A stretch of 64,000 bases of DNA from Treponema sp. (GTDB taxonomy: Bacteria > Spirochaetota > Spirochaetia > Treponematales > Treponemataceae): positions 1 through 64,000 of the forward strand of contig JAGAZB010000009.1 in assembly GCA_017940255.1 (NCBI GenBank). Reading direction: 5' to 3'. Positions 17,283 through 24,438 of the stretch are shown here, in pieces; positions within the stretch are counted from its first letter, which is position 1, and each line of letters starts with the position of its first letter. The notes under the pieces were generated by a model that was given only the letters and a program-made list of their open reading frames with translations, was not told the DNA's origin and did not search any database. The position numbers were made by a program, and so were the translations under genes.

Positions 17283-18371
17283 TTAGAATTCTATCACAAA
17301 GACTTTGTTATAGTCACCCCTAAAACAGTAGCTTGCCTTGCGTTTTTCAGGCTCAAAAGCAATGCTCCAGGCAGTAATATCATCTGTTGTATAATTTTTG
17401 GCACTTACACTTTCCAAAGTTTTAAAGATAGCAGAGGTATCCATTTTCCAGTCAGCTTCTTTTCCGGCAGCCAAAAGCTTTGCAAAACGTTCTCGTGAAT
17501 TTTCTCTCTGAGGATTTATACCATCATCCTTTTTAGGACTGTCAGCAGTGTAGTGATTTGTGAGCACAGGACCTTCTGTTATATACATCTGATTATTTAC
17601 ATACTCGACAACAACTGATTTTCCCAATGAATCTGCAATTGCAAAATGATGGGCAGCACCAATTACAGAATGCATATCAATTCCTTTAAGAAGTTCAATC
17701 GCTTCATCAACGTCAGCTGCTTTGTCCAAAATTAAACGGATTGCTGCAGTTGTTGTCAGATTTGGTTTGTTTGTGTTCTGGGCAGTTTCTTCATCATCAC
17801 CGGCCATAAGGTCTGCAATATACAATCCTTTTTCGTTTATACCGTCAAGAGGAACATAAATTGAAGCTAAGGCAAGCATATCGTTTGGAAATTTATAGGC
17901 AGGTTGCCAGTCGCGATCTAAACCTAAGAACTCAAGACAGCTTGTAGAAATTGATTCATAACCGTCACTTGGTTTTGTATGAACAATGATTATAGAGCAA
18001 TCGTTCCAGTCGTAATTTCGTCCGTAAATCTGCCCGCCATCTGTGTTTTGTGCAGCAATGGAACTACATCCAAAATCCGGGGTTGTGATTTTTACTGAAA
18101 TATTTTTACCGGCACCGATACCATCCCACGTTCCTGTTTTGAGACATTTTTCGATAAAGGCAGACATTTCTTCATTTGTTTTTCCGCCTCCCTGAGCAAT
18201 ATAGTCATCCAGTTTGTAGTTTCCTTCGTATTCAATATAAAACACGCCGTCTGTTACTTTTGTAAGACTTTTTAAGGCTGCCATTTCTGATTGGAAAGAA
18301 CAGCTGGAAAGCAAAACTGCAAGTGAAATAATAAGGCCGCTCAGGCTGGCACATGTAAATTTTTTATTCAT
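17283..18371 (-). CDS. Linear amide C-N hydrolase-like lipoprotein (Ntn fold)
   Basis: A 362-residue secreted lipoprotein. The signal peptide ends in the lipobox LLSSC. The mature region has GCSSIAAQNTDGGQIYGRNYDW, matching the Cys-nucleophile and Arg/Asp signature of the choloylglycine hydrolase/acid ceramidase-like Ntn group, although the Cys would be internal and need unmasking by cleavage. The ATG at 18371 has SD AAAGGAG; the in-frame upstream start at 18470 is rejected since it would place coding sequence over the promoter. The substrate is unknown. It is first in an operon with LytTR and DUF3021 genes. Confidence 0.78.
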   Translation of the reverse strand: MNKKFTCASLSGLIISLAVLLSSCSFQSEMAALKSLTKVTDGVFYIEYEGNYKLDDYIAQGGGKTNEEMSAFIEKCLKTGTWDGIGAGKNISVKITTPDFGCSSIAAQNTDGGQIYGRNYDWNDCSIIIVHTKPSDGYESISTSCLEFLGLDRDWQPAYKFPNDMLALASIYVPLDGINEKGLYIADLMAGDDEETAQNTNKPNLTTTAAIRLILDKAADVDEAIELLKGIDMHSVIGAAHHFAIADSLGKSVVVEYVNNQMYITEGPVLTNHYTADSPKKDDGINPQRENSRERFAKLLAAGKEADWKMDTSAIFKTLESVSAKNYTTDDITAWSIAFEPEKRKASYCFRGDYNKVFVIEF

Positions 18372-18398
18372 ATAATACTCCTTTTGTTGTTTTAGAGG

Positions 18399-18468
18399 AG
18401 TGTAAAATATGCAGCTTTTGTTAGCAATATTGTTTTTGGTAAGATGCCTTTTTAAGGGGGTAAGATGC
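18399..18468 (-). promoter_or_regulatory. Promoter and LytTR-type direct repeats of the hydrolase operon
   Basis: On the minus strand, GCATCTTACC occurs twice (18459-18468 and 18438-18447) with a 21-bp period. Ten bases later comes a -35-like TTGCTA (18422-18427), then after 17 bases a -10-like TACACT (18399-18404). Same-face repeats two helical turns apart next to the -35 are the layout expected of LytTR activator sites. Confidence 0.6.
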
Positions 18469-18471
18469 ATT

Positions 18472-19293
18472 TTATGGCTTTTTTGTCAGATACATAACAT
18501 AAGTGTCATTAAAAATAATTTTGTTTCCGTGGGCTAACACTGCCTTGTGCAGGCCTTCAAAAAACTTTGCTTTGTAGGGCTCTGCAATTACCATGTGGTC
18601 GCAGTGGGTGCCGCTGAAGGCAACGTATTCGTCGGCAGTCATTTCGCGTTTACCGTAAAAGTCCCGTTCTTCAAAATCTGCATAGCCGTAGTTTGTGGCG
18701 TTTTCATAATGAAAGCCGCCGTGCTGGTAGGGAGTCTCCGGCTTAAAGTATGCGTCATAGATTTTCTGAATATCGTCATAAAGGGCCGGATTTGTACTTT
18801 TGTATTCTGATTTTGTAAGAAGCATTGCAAGGGTACCGCCGGGAGCAAGAAGGTCGTAGGTTTTAGAAAAAGCAATGTCTTCGGGAATCCACTGGATTGT
18901 TGCGGCAGAATAAATTAGGTCGAACTTGCGGGGGCTATCGGTGCTGCTGGTGTTGCCGACACTGCCGGTGCTGTTAGGGTCGCCTGTCCCCAGCATGTCA
19001 GAAAAATCATGGGTAATAAAATCATCATTTACAATATTAAAGTTAGGGCGGTCGCCGAACTTTTCCTTCATCTTTGCATAAAGATGTTCGCCAAGTTCAA
19101 TCGCATTATAGTCGCAGCCTGTGTTCAAAATTGGCTCGGTTGCCTGACCGGTTCCCGGACCTATCTCCAGCACTTTTTTACCCGGCCCGATTTTTGCATA
19201 AGCAATCAGACTGTCAAAAAGCTCTTGACTGTAGCGGGGTCTGAACTTATCAAACTGTTCTGGAATTGTGTCAAAAATTTTTCTGAATTCCAT
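18472..19293 (-). CDS. Class I SAM-dependent methyltransferase
   Basis: A 273-residue methyltransferase. The SAM-binding motif I is VLEIGPGTGQATEPIL, followed by DLIYSAATIQWIPED and LLAPGGTLAML. The ATG at 19293, with SD AAGGAAAA and lying 1 base after the preceding acetyltransferase gene, is preferred over the longer frame starting at 19458. Residues around 115-132 (GTGDPNSTGSVGNTSSTDS) form a low-complexity insert in the core. The substrate is unknown. Confidence 0.85.
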   Translation of the reverse strand: MEFRKIFDTIPEQFDKFRPRYSQELFDSLIAYAKIGPGKKVLEIGPGTGQATEPILNTGCDYNAIELGEHLYAKMKEKFGDRPNFNIVNDDFITHDFSDMLGTGDPNSTGSVGNTSSTDSPRKFDLIYSAATIQWIPEDIAFSKTYDLLAPGGTLAMLLTKSEYKSTNPALYDDIQKIYDAYFKPETPYQHGGFHYENATNYGYADFEERDFYGKREMTADEYVAFSGTHCDHMVIAEPYKAKFFEGLHKAVLAHGNKIIFNDTYVMYLTKKP

Positions 19294-19294
19294 T

Positions 19295-19864
19295 TTAATT
19301 TTCCTTTTTATAAATCCAGTAGCCGTTAAAAGGAACGCCGTCCTTTGCGACCAGAAGTGCGTCTGTCTTTTCAAAACCAAAAGTCTGGGCGGCCGCAGTT
19401 CTTTCAACTGCATAAAGAGGAATCTTAGTAGCAAGCTGTTTGCAATCAAACATTTCAAAGGCGTGTGGAATTATCATGGACATGATTTTTTTCAGCACTT
19501 CTGATTTTTCATAAGAACTGCCGACATCAAGACGCAGAATTCCAGATTCATTAAAAGGGTCATCAGAAAGTCGTTTGAAAAGTTCAATTGTACCGATTAC
19601 CTTGCCTGTCGACTTTTCAATAATCGCCCAGCGGACAAACCATTTTTCTTTATAAGAATAAAGCCAGAAATCAATAGCCTTATTCATAAGTTCTTTTGTG
19701 TGATAATAAAAATTATCGCCGTCACAATTGTCGCTGTTAAAGAAAGGCAGTGCATTTTTATCGCTATAAACCTGCAGCAAATCATCAGCATCAGATTTTT
19801 CCACAAAGCGCAAAAGCCATTTTTCATTTTCAAAGGTTGGACATTCTTCGTAAACGTTTTTCAT
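19295..19864 (-). CDS. GNAT-family acetyltransferase
   Basis: A 189-residue N-acetyltransferase of the RimJ/RimL type with WLLRFVEKSDADDLLQVYSD near the start, GKVIGTIELF in the core and the AVERTAAAQTFGFEKTDALL segment near the end. It is co-transcribed with the methyltransferase. There is no SD; a TATAAT lies exactly 6 bases before the ATG, so the mRNA is probably leaderless. Confidence 0.85.
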   Translation of the reverse strand: MKNVYEECPTFENEKWLLRFVEKSDADDLLQVYSDKNALPFFNSDNCDGDNFYYHTKELMNKAIDFWLYSYKEKWFVRWAIIEKSTGKVIGTIELFKRLSDDPFNESGILRLDVGSSYEKSEVLKKIMSMIIPHAFEMFDCKQLATKIPLYAVERTAAAQTFGFEKTDALLVAKDGVPFNGYWIYKKEN

Positions 19865-19870
19865 GATTTA

Positions 19871-19899
19871 ATTATACCACATATGAATTGAGTTTTCGA
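19871..19899 (-). promoter_or_regulatory. Promoter of the GNAT-methyltransferase pair (leaderless type)
   Basis: Minus strand: TCGAAA (-35, 19894-19899), 17-bp spacer, TATAAT (-10, 19871-19876) with an upstream TGG that makes an extended -10, then 6 bases to the ATG at 19864. Confidence 0.6.
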
Positions 19900-19909
19900 A
19901 GAATATTTT

Positions 19910-20060
19910 GGCGTTCCCGGACACTCCACTTCGTTCCGTGTCCGGTCGCTACGTCCGCAGTTCCGCTTTCGCTTCAGCCTCCTCAAAAAGGGTGGTTTCG
20001 ACAAGCTCAACCACCCTTTTTTGCGGTGGCCCGCTTCGCGGCTGCTCCCATCGCTAACGC
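19910..20060. repeat. Palindrome-rich intergenic repeat region
   Basis: This is part of the only long gene-free stretch (19865-20355). It holds a hairpin with 8-bp arms CCGGACAC/GTGTCCGG (about 19914-19942) and a second, stronger hairpin, AAAAAGGGTGGTT and its complement ending in a T run (about 19985-20022). The second contains the GGTGGTTTCGACAAGCTCAA motif also found at 30270-30350, 32654-32678 and 51130-51205. It looks like a terminator but lies between divergent genes, so it is better seen as a dispersed palindromic repeat. Confidence 0.6.
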
Positions 20061-20080
20061 AGTTTAAAAATTACAAATCT

Positions 20081-20308
20081 ACCTACAAAAATAGCAATAA
20101 TCCTGGTTTTGTAGGTTGCAACCTAAGCTATGTAACAATAGAAGTACCTACAAAACATAATGTTTCCTCGATTTTGTAGGTAGTCACTAGTTTCCAGAAT
20201 AAAATACCAACCTACAAAATGTGCATTTTAGTACTTTTGTAGGTCATTTTAGCAAAACCATAATTACAGGGTACCTACAAAATAGATAATTTTAAATATT
20301 TTGTAGGC
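20081..20308. repeat. Array of four tandem hairpins with identical 10-bp arms
   Basis: ACCTACAAAA and its complement TTTTGTAGGT alternate four times: arms at 20081/20107, 20146/20172, 20210/20235 and 20273/20299. The last right arm ends in C instead of T. Loops are 16, 16, 15 and 16 nt and the spacers between hairpins are 29, 28 and 28 nt; neither shows conserved sequence. The unit period is 65, 64 and 63 bp. The array ends 47 bases before a NUDIX gene. Function is unknown. Confidence 0.9.
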
Positions 20309-20319
20309 CACCCCTTCCA

Positions 20320-20348
20320 TATACAAACCATTTCAAATCCTTTATCCT
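20320..20348 (+). promoter_or_regulatory. Promoter of the NUDIX gene (leaderless type)
   Basis: TATACA (20320-20325), 17-bp spacer, TATCCT (20343-20348), then 7 bases to the ATG at 20356. No SD. It begins 11 bases after the hairpin array. Confidence 0.45.
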
Positions 20349-20355
20349 AAATATT

Positions 20356-20832
20356 ATGGAAGAAAACCCAAATTACAAAAATCGAAGCGTCGCAATTGTA
20401 ATCCGCAATGGAAAAATCTTAATGGAAAGGCTCTGTTACAAAGACGCAAATAACGGTAAGGAATTCTTTTCGGTGCCAGGCGGCGGCATAGAAGAAGGAG
20501 AGACTCCCGAACAGACAGTCTTACGCGAGCTTAAAGAAGAGTGCGGCCTCGATGGCACAATTGTAAAGCCGCTTGCTGTAATCTATTCACACGGGAGAAA
20601 AGAATATTCTTTTGAAGTTTCAGTTCCAGAAGATCAGCAGGCAATTACAGGCTATGATCCCGAAGAAGCGGGCTCCGAAAATCCACCGCTCAGAGAAGTT
20701 GTCTGGAAGAGCCTGAACGAAATCAGCGAAAAAGACAGGGCCTTCCTTTTTTCCTACGGGCTCATTCAGGTTCAGAATTTTTACCAGACAATTGTCGGCT
20801 GGGGCAATGAAATAAGTTACCCGGGGCAGTAA
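20356..20832 (+). CDS. NUDIX hydrolase
   Basis: A 158-residue NUDIX pyrophosphohydrolase with box GGGIEEGETPEQTV followed by LRELKEECGL, and an N-terminal RSVAIVIRNGKILMERL strand pattern. Its start lies downstream of the tandem hairpin array and lacks an SD. It is not closely similar to the other NUDIX gene at 15163. The substrate is unknown. Confidence 0.88.
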   Translation: MEENPNYKNRSVAIVIRNGKILMERLCYKDANNGKEFFSVPGGGIEEGETPEQTVLRELKEECGLDGTIVKPLAVIYSHGRKEYSFEVSVPEDQQAITGYDPEEAGSENPPLREVVWKSLNEISEKDRAFLFSYGLIQVQNFYQTIVGWGNEISYPGQ

Positions 20833-20948
20833 GCATTTTTGTATGCCAACTTCACCTCTACCCAAACTCAACATATACAAGAAGCGTTTAATCCTTTATT
20901 CTAAAATCACAACGCAGTGCACGAGCGTAAAAAAATAAGGTGGATTTT

Positions 20949-21698
20949 ATGAATTACAGAAACGCGCAGGACATTTTTCCAGAGCAGTTTCTAAAGCAGA
21001 TTCAGCGTTATGTGTCGGGAGAAACAATTTATATTCCGGCCAGCGAGCAGAAGAAGAAGGCCTGGGGTGAATCTTCGGGCTACAGGGCTTATCTTGCAAA
21101 AAGAAATCAGGCTATTAGGGATGATTTTGCAGCCGGCTCTGATATTGATTCTCTTGCCGATAAATATTGTCTTTCTGTTGATTCTGTAAAGCATATTGTC
21201 TACACAAAAAAGGAGACACCTATGTTAGAATACAACAAGACTCTTTCCTCTGCACTGAGTTATGCAAAGGAAAATAAAATTGATGAATGGATACACACGT
21301 ACCTACTGGAAGATGGCCGCAATGTGCCTTTTTCGGACGGGCTCAAGCTTTTTGAACGCTACTACATTGGTCCGGTAAAAATGCCTCTGGAACTTTTTCA
21401 TCGCTGCACAGGCCCAGAAGAAAATATGAAATACAGAATCGATAAAGACTGGTGGCCGATTCACGTTGCCGCGCTGGAGGATTCAATTAAAAAGGATCCG
21501 GACATGCCGCCGCTCATTGTTCACTATGTTGAAGATGATTTTGAATTGAACGACGGAAACACCCGCTTTCAGGCCTATACAAATCTTGGAGTTAAGAAAG
21601 TAAACGTTATTGTCTGGATTACAGAAGAAGCGGAATATCAGGACTTTCTTAAGCTCTATGGAAAATATGTCCAGGGAGCCCCGGTGATAAGAAGATAA
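20949..21698 (+). CDS. HTH (CD3324-like) and ParB-like domain fusion
   Basis: A 249-residue two-domain protein. Residues 1-90 (MNYRNAQDIFPEQFLKQIQ, WGESSGYRAYLAKRN, DSLADKYCLSVDSVKHIVY) look like the CD3324/Mor-type HTH proteins of Firmicutes, which usually stand alone. The C-terminal part (PPLIVHYVEDDFELNDGNTR, FQAYTNLGVKKVNVIVW) looks like a ParB/Srx-type domain. The ATG at 20949 has SD AAGGTGG 5 bases upstream. The stop codon overlaps a possible ATG of the next gene. The role is unknown; sequence-specific DNA binding plus a nucleotide-handling ParB-like module is inferred. Confidence 0.65.
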   Translation: MNYRNAQDIFPEQFLKQIQRYVSGETIYIPASEQKKKAWGESSGYRAYLAKRNQAIRDDFAAGSDIDSLADKYCLSVDSVKHIVYTKKETPMLEYNKTLSSALSYAKENKIDEWIHTYLLEDGRNVPFSDGLKLFERYYIGPVKMPLELFHRCTGPEENMKYRIDKDWWPIHVAALEDSIKKDPDMPPLIVHYVEDDFELNDGNTRFQAYTNLGVKKVNVIVWITEEAEYQDFLKLYGKYVQGAPVIRR

Positions 21699-21709
21699 TG
21701 GAGATAAAA

Positions 21710-22222
21710 ATGAAACACTTAATAATTTTATGCGCCCCATGCGGCACCGGAAAATCTACAGTGAATCAGATTTTCAAAAGCAGGGGTCTTCTTCCAGACT
21801 ATGCAACTCTGGACTCTGATGATATTGATATTTCATGGCTTGATTACAAGGACACGGAGCACGAAGACCAATATTACACCGACAACTTAAAACGCGCTCT
21901 TGAAATTGCCGGTGACAAAAATCTTCTGCTGGTATCGGCTGGGATGAATCCGATAAATTTTTACGAGAAGGTGGAGCTATCCTCAGAAATAACAGATACG
22001 CATTTTATTGCCATGGTCTGTTCCGATGAAGAAATCAGCAAACGCCTGAAAGCCAGATCGGCCGAACGCAACTGTGGCAGCGACGAATTTATCCAAAGCC
22101 AGATTGAATATGCAGCCTGGTTCAAAAAGAATCGCGGTAAGTTTCAGAAGTTTATAGATAACACCGGACAGACGCCGGAAGAAACTGCGGAAATTATTGC
22201 TGAGTATGTGAAAAATCTGTAA
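21710..22222 (+). CDS. P-loop kinase-like protein (AAA_33/shikimate-kinase-like)
   Basis: A 170-residue small NTPase/kinase with Walker A LCAPCGTGKST near residue 10, a lid-like region with KRLKARSAERNCG and a C-terminal helix. The ATG at 21710 with SD GGAG is preferred to the ATG at 21698 that overlaps the previous stop codon. It forms an operon with the HTH-ParB gene. The substrate is unknown. Confidence 0.72.
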   Translation: MKHLIILCAPCGTGKSTVNQIFKSRGLLPDYATLDSDDIDISWLDYKDTEHEDQYYTDNLKRALEIAGDKNLLLVSAGMNPINFYEKVELSSEITDTHFIAMVCSDEEISKRLKARSAERNCGSDEFIQSQIEYAAWFKKNRGKFQKFIDNTGQTPEETAEIIAEYVKNL

Positions 22223-22267
22223 GAAAATTTAAAAATTTTCGAAAAGTTTGTCAAAAATGATAAAAGT

Positions 22268-22320
22268 CACACCATATTATATATGGGGTTTTTATCCTCA
22301 AGGAGTTATAATATGGTGTG
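22268..22320 (+). promoter_or_regulatory. 14-bp inverted repeat enclosing a start codon
   Basis: CACACCATATTATA (22268-22281) is perfectly complementary to TATAATATGGTGTG (22307-22320), with a 25-nt loop. The right arm contains the ATG of the small ORF at 22313, and the SD AAGGAG (22300-22305) is in the loop. As RNA it could hide the start codon; as DNA it could be an operator. Confidence 0.7.
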
Positions 22321-22405
22321 TAAACTTGTTAATCATCCAATCAAATTGATTTACAATTTAAGGTGTGTTAAACTAGTTGGCGAAAAGGTGGTAGCCTATG
22401 CCTGA
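22313..22405 (+). CDS. 30-residue small ORF overlapping the DUF4160 start
   Basis: Reads MVCKLVNHPIKLIYNLRCVK and ends in VVAYA. It has a strong SD (AAGGAG, 7 bases away), and its TGA lies within the first codons of the DUF4160 gene (ATG at 22398, 8-base overlap), so translation of the two may be coupled. It may be a leader peptide or a true small protein. No homolog is recognised. Confidence 0.45.
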   Translation: MVCKLVNHPIKLIYNLRCVKLVGEKVVAYA

Positions 22406-22658
22406 AATCAGTAGATTCTTGGGCATATCGATAACTATGTATTTTAATGATCATATGCCACCTCACTTTCATGCGGAGTACAATAATCAGGAAGCTGCAT
22501 TTGCAATTGATAATCTTTCAATAATTGCAGGTTCGCTTCCTCCCAGAATTACAGGATTTGTTATTGAGTGGGCTTCTCAGCATCAAAAAGAGTTGATGAC
22601 GAATTGGGAATTGCTTAATACAAAAGGAACTTTTGAAAAGGTTCCGCCGCTTGTTTAG
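22398..22658 (+). CDS. DUF4160 protein, possible toxin-antitoxin partner
   Basis: An 86-residue protein with the DUF4160 hallmark DHMPPHFHAEYNNQEAAFAI and the WASQHQKELMTNWELL helix. It is followed by a DUF2442 gene, the common DUF4160-DUF2442 pair, which is suspected but not shown to be a toxin-antitoxin unit. Its start is within the small ORF at 22313. Confidence 0.82.
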   Translation: MPEISRFLGISITMYFNDHMPPHFHAEYNNQEAAFAIDNLSIIAGSLPPRITGFVIEWASQHQKELMTNWELLNTKGTFEKVPPLV

Positions 22659-22668
22659 AGGTATTGTT

Positions 22669-22926
22669 ATGTTGCACGTAGAATCAGCAAAATATCAAAG
22701 TGACTATAAAATTGTAGTGACTTTTAATGATGGATCTTCTCATCTTGTTGATTTCGAAAATACTATTTCCAATGATTCACGTGCAATTGTTTCTGCTCTG
22801 AAAGATCTGACGGTGTTTAAGGATTTCTCAATTCAACATCATACAATTGCATGGGCTAATGGATTGGATTTTGCACCGGAGTTTATTAAAGATTGTTCTA
22901 TAAAACTTCTGGGTGAAAGTGCGTAA
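22669..22926 (+). CDS. DUF2442 protein
   Basis: An 85-residue protein (MLHVESAKYQSDYKIVVTFN, then VDFENTI, and the IAWANGLDFAPEFI block diagnostic of DUF2442). The ATG at 22669 is 11 bases after the DUF4160 stop, and the SD is GAGGTATT; an in-frame upstream ATG at 22633 is rejected because it lacks an SD. It is the downstream half of a DUF4160-DUF2442 pair. Confidence 0.82.
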   Translation: MLHVESAKYQSDYKIVVTFNDGSSHLVDFENTISNDSRAIVSALKDLTVFKDFSIQHHTIAWANGLDFAPEFIKDCSIKLLGESA

Positions 22927-22934
22927 ATAAAAAA

Positions 22935-22964
22935 AAACAGCAGAGTCTTTCAACTCTGCTGTTT
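22935..22964. terminator. Bidirectional intrinsic terminator
   Basis: A perfect 12-bp stem AAACAGCAGAGT/ACTCTGCTGTTT with a 6-nt loop. An A run on the left and T-rich sequence on the right allow termination of both the DUF2442 operon and the convergent serA. Confidence 0.85.
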
Positions 22965-22987
22965 AGGTTTTATATGACTTTTTGTTG

Positions 22988-23016
22988 ACCTGTCATTCCC
23001 GGACTTGACCCGGGAA
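22988..23016. repeat. Short palindromic repeat near serA 3' end
   Basis: CATTCCCGGACTTGACCCGG and following GAATC form a short imperfect palindrome (ATTCCCGG/CCGGGAAT arms) lying just before the serA stop codon. Palindromes of this kind occur as dispersed intergenic repeats in many genomes. Confidence 0.5.
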
Positions 23017-23020
23017 TCTT

Positions 23021-24202
23021 TTAGCCGAAAATAGGTCTAACTCTGTTTACAGTGTCACAAGCCTTGAGCTTTGCGATGATGTCGTCGGTTACAATGCCGT
23101 CTACGTCGATGATGTTGTAGGCTACGTCGCCGCGAGCCTGGTTGATGAATGAGCTGATGTTGAGCTTTGCTTCACCGAGGATTGTTGTGAACTTAGAGAT
23201 TGTATCAGGAATGTTTTTGTGGCTGATGCAAAGACGAGTTCCGCCCTTTGGAATTGGGTTGTCTGTAACTGTCTTAGGGAAGTTTACAGAGTTTACGATA
23301 TTTCCATTTTCGAGGAAGTCCTTAAGCTGAGCTGCAGCCATGATAGCACAATTGTCTTCTGCTTCCGGAGTTGAAGCTCCAAGGTGAGGCATACAAACAA
23401 CCTTTGGATGATTCAAAAGTTCTTCAGCAGCGAAGTCTGTGATGAGACAGCTTACTTTTCCGCTGTCGAGGGCAGCAAGAATGTCTGCATTGTTTACAAG
23501 ACCACCGCGGGCAATGTTGATAATGCGAACTCCGTCCTTCATATTTTTGATAGAAGAAGCATTAATCATTCCCTTTGTGTCGTTTGTTTGTGGAACGTGG
23601 ATTGTGATGTAGTCACACTTTGCATAAAGTGAATCCAAAGTCTCAGCAATCTTTACATTCTTGTTCAACTTCAAAGCAGCGTTTACAGAAAGGAATGGGT
23701 CGTAACCGTAAACTTCCATACCAAAGTGAAGTGCAAGGTTAGCAACCATAGCACCAATAGCACCGAGACCGATTACACCAAGAGTTTTTCCCATCAGTTC
23801 TGGACCAACAAACTGACTCTTTCCTTTTTCTGCCAGGGCAGGGATTTCGTCTCCCTTTCCTGCAAGGCCGTTTGCCCACTTGTTAGCTTCGATTACAGGG
23901 CGGCTAGAAAGCAAGAGTGCGAGGAGAACAAGCTCCTTTACAGCGTTTGCATTAGCACCAGGAGTGTTGAATACAACAACGCCCTTTTCTGTGAGTTCTG
24001 GAATTGGAATATTGTTAGTTCCGGCACCTGCGCGGGCAACAGCCTTTACATTGTCAGAAAGCTGCATATCGTGCATTTCTGCAGAACGAACAAGAATTGC
24101 ATCCGGATTATTAATATCAGTAGCAATTTCGTAATTATCGCGATCCAGCTGGTTCAGACCAACACTGGCAATTTTGTTTAATGTTTGAATTTTGAAACTC
24201 AT
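23021..24202 (-). CDS. serA: D-3-phosphoglycerate dehydrogenase
   Basis: A 393-residue NAD-dependent dehydrogenase for the first step of serine synthesis (3-phosphoglycerate to 3-phosphohydroxypyruvate). Substrate and NAD domains show RAGAGTNNIP, the Rossmann motif GVIGLGAIGAMVA, the catalytic Arg in INIARGGLVN and His in MPHLGASTPEAE. A C-terminal ACT domain (from about residue 320) suggests serine feedback. The SD AAAAGGAG is present. It lies downstream of serC in the same direction. Confidence 0.95.
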   Translation of the reverse strand: MSFKIQTLNKIASVGLNQLDRDNYEIATDINNPDAILVRSAEMHDMQLSDNVKAVARAGAGTNNIPIPELTEKGVVVFNTPGANANAVKELVLLALLLSSRPVIEANKWANGLAGKGDEIPALAEKGKSQFVGPELMGKTLGVIGLGAIGAMVANLALHFGMEVYGYDPFLSVNAALKLNKNVKIAETLDSLYAKCDYITIHVPQTNDTKGMINASSIKNMKDGVRIINIARGGLVNNADILAALDSGKVSCLITDFAAEELLNHPKVVCMPHLGASTPEAEDNCAIMAAAQLKDFLENGNIVNSVNFPKTVTDNPIPKGGTRLCISHKNIPDTISKFTTILGEAKLNISSFINQARGDVAYNIIDVDGIVTDDIIAKLKACDTVNRVRPIFG

Positions 24203-24236
24203 TTTCTTTTCTCCTTTTGTCAGGTTTTAGGTTCTA

Positions 24237-24327
24237 GGGAGGAGGGGGGAAGTCTCCCCCTCGCTTCAGCCTGCTACGCAGTCTTACGCTACCCCCTCTG
24301 CGGGCTCAAACGCCGCCCGCAACGCCT
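24237..24327 (-). repeat. GC-rich structured repeat upstream of serA
   Basis: Contains GGGGGGAAGTCTCCCCC, then CGCTACCCCCTCTGCGGG, closely related in order and sequence to the element at 25611-25690 before serC. Each lies about 35 bases before its start codon in the same orientation. It could be a dispersed palindromic repeat or a shared leader structure. Confidence 0.65.
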
Positions 24328-24438
24328 GCTTGTGTAGGTGGTAAGCCTAAAAATTGCTTTCGCAATTTTTTTAACGGCTTGCTATAAAACACTGGCCGCC
24401 AGCGGCCATACACACCTGGCACCTATAACCTCAATAAC

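Noticed and set aside
18372..18470. Longer N terminus for the amide hydrolase lipoprotein
   Set aside because: The signal peptide and SD begin at 18371, and the extra region contains the promoter and direct repeats.
19985..20022. Strong terminator-like hairpin as the end of a transcript
   Set aside because: It lies between divergent genes, so no annotated transcript ends there; it is better treated as a dispersed palindrome.
20081..20308. CRISPR array interpretation of the repeated ACCTACAAAA words
   Set aside because: Repeats are only 10 bp, alternate in orientation and pair as hairpins; no cas gene is nearby.
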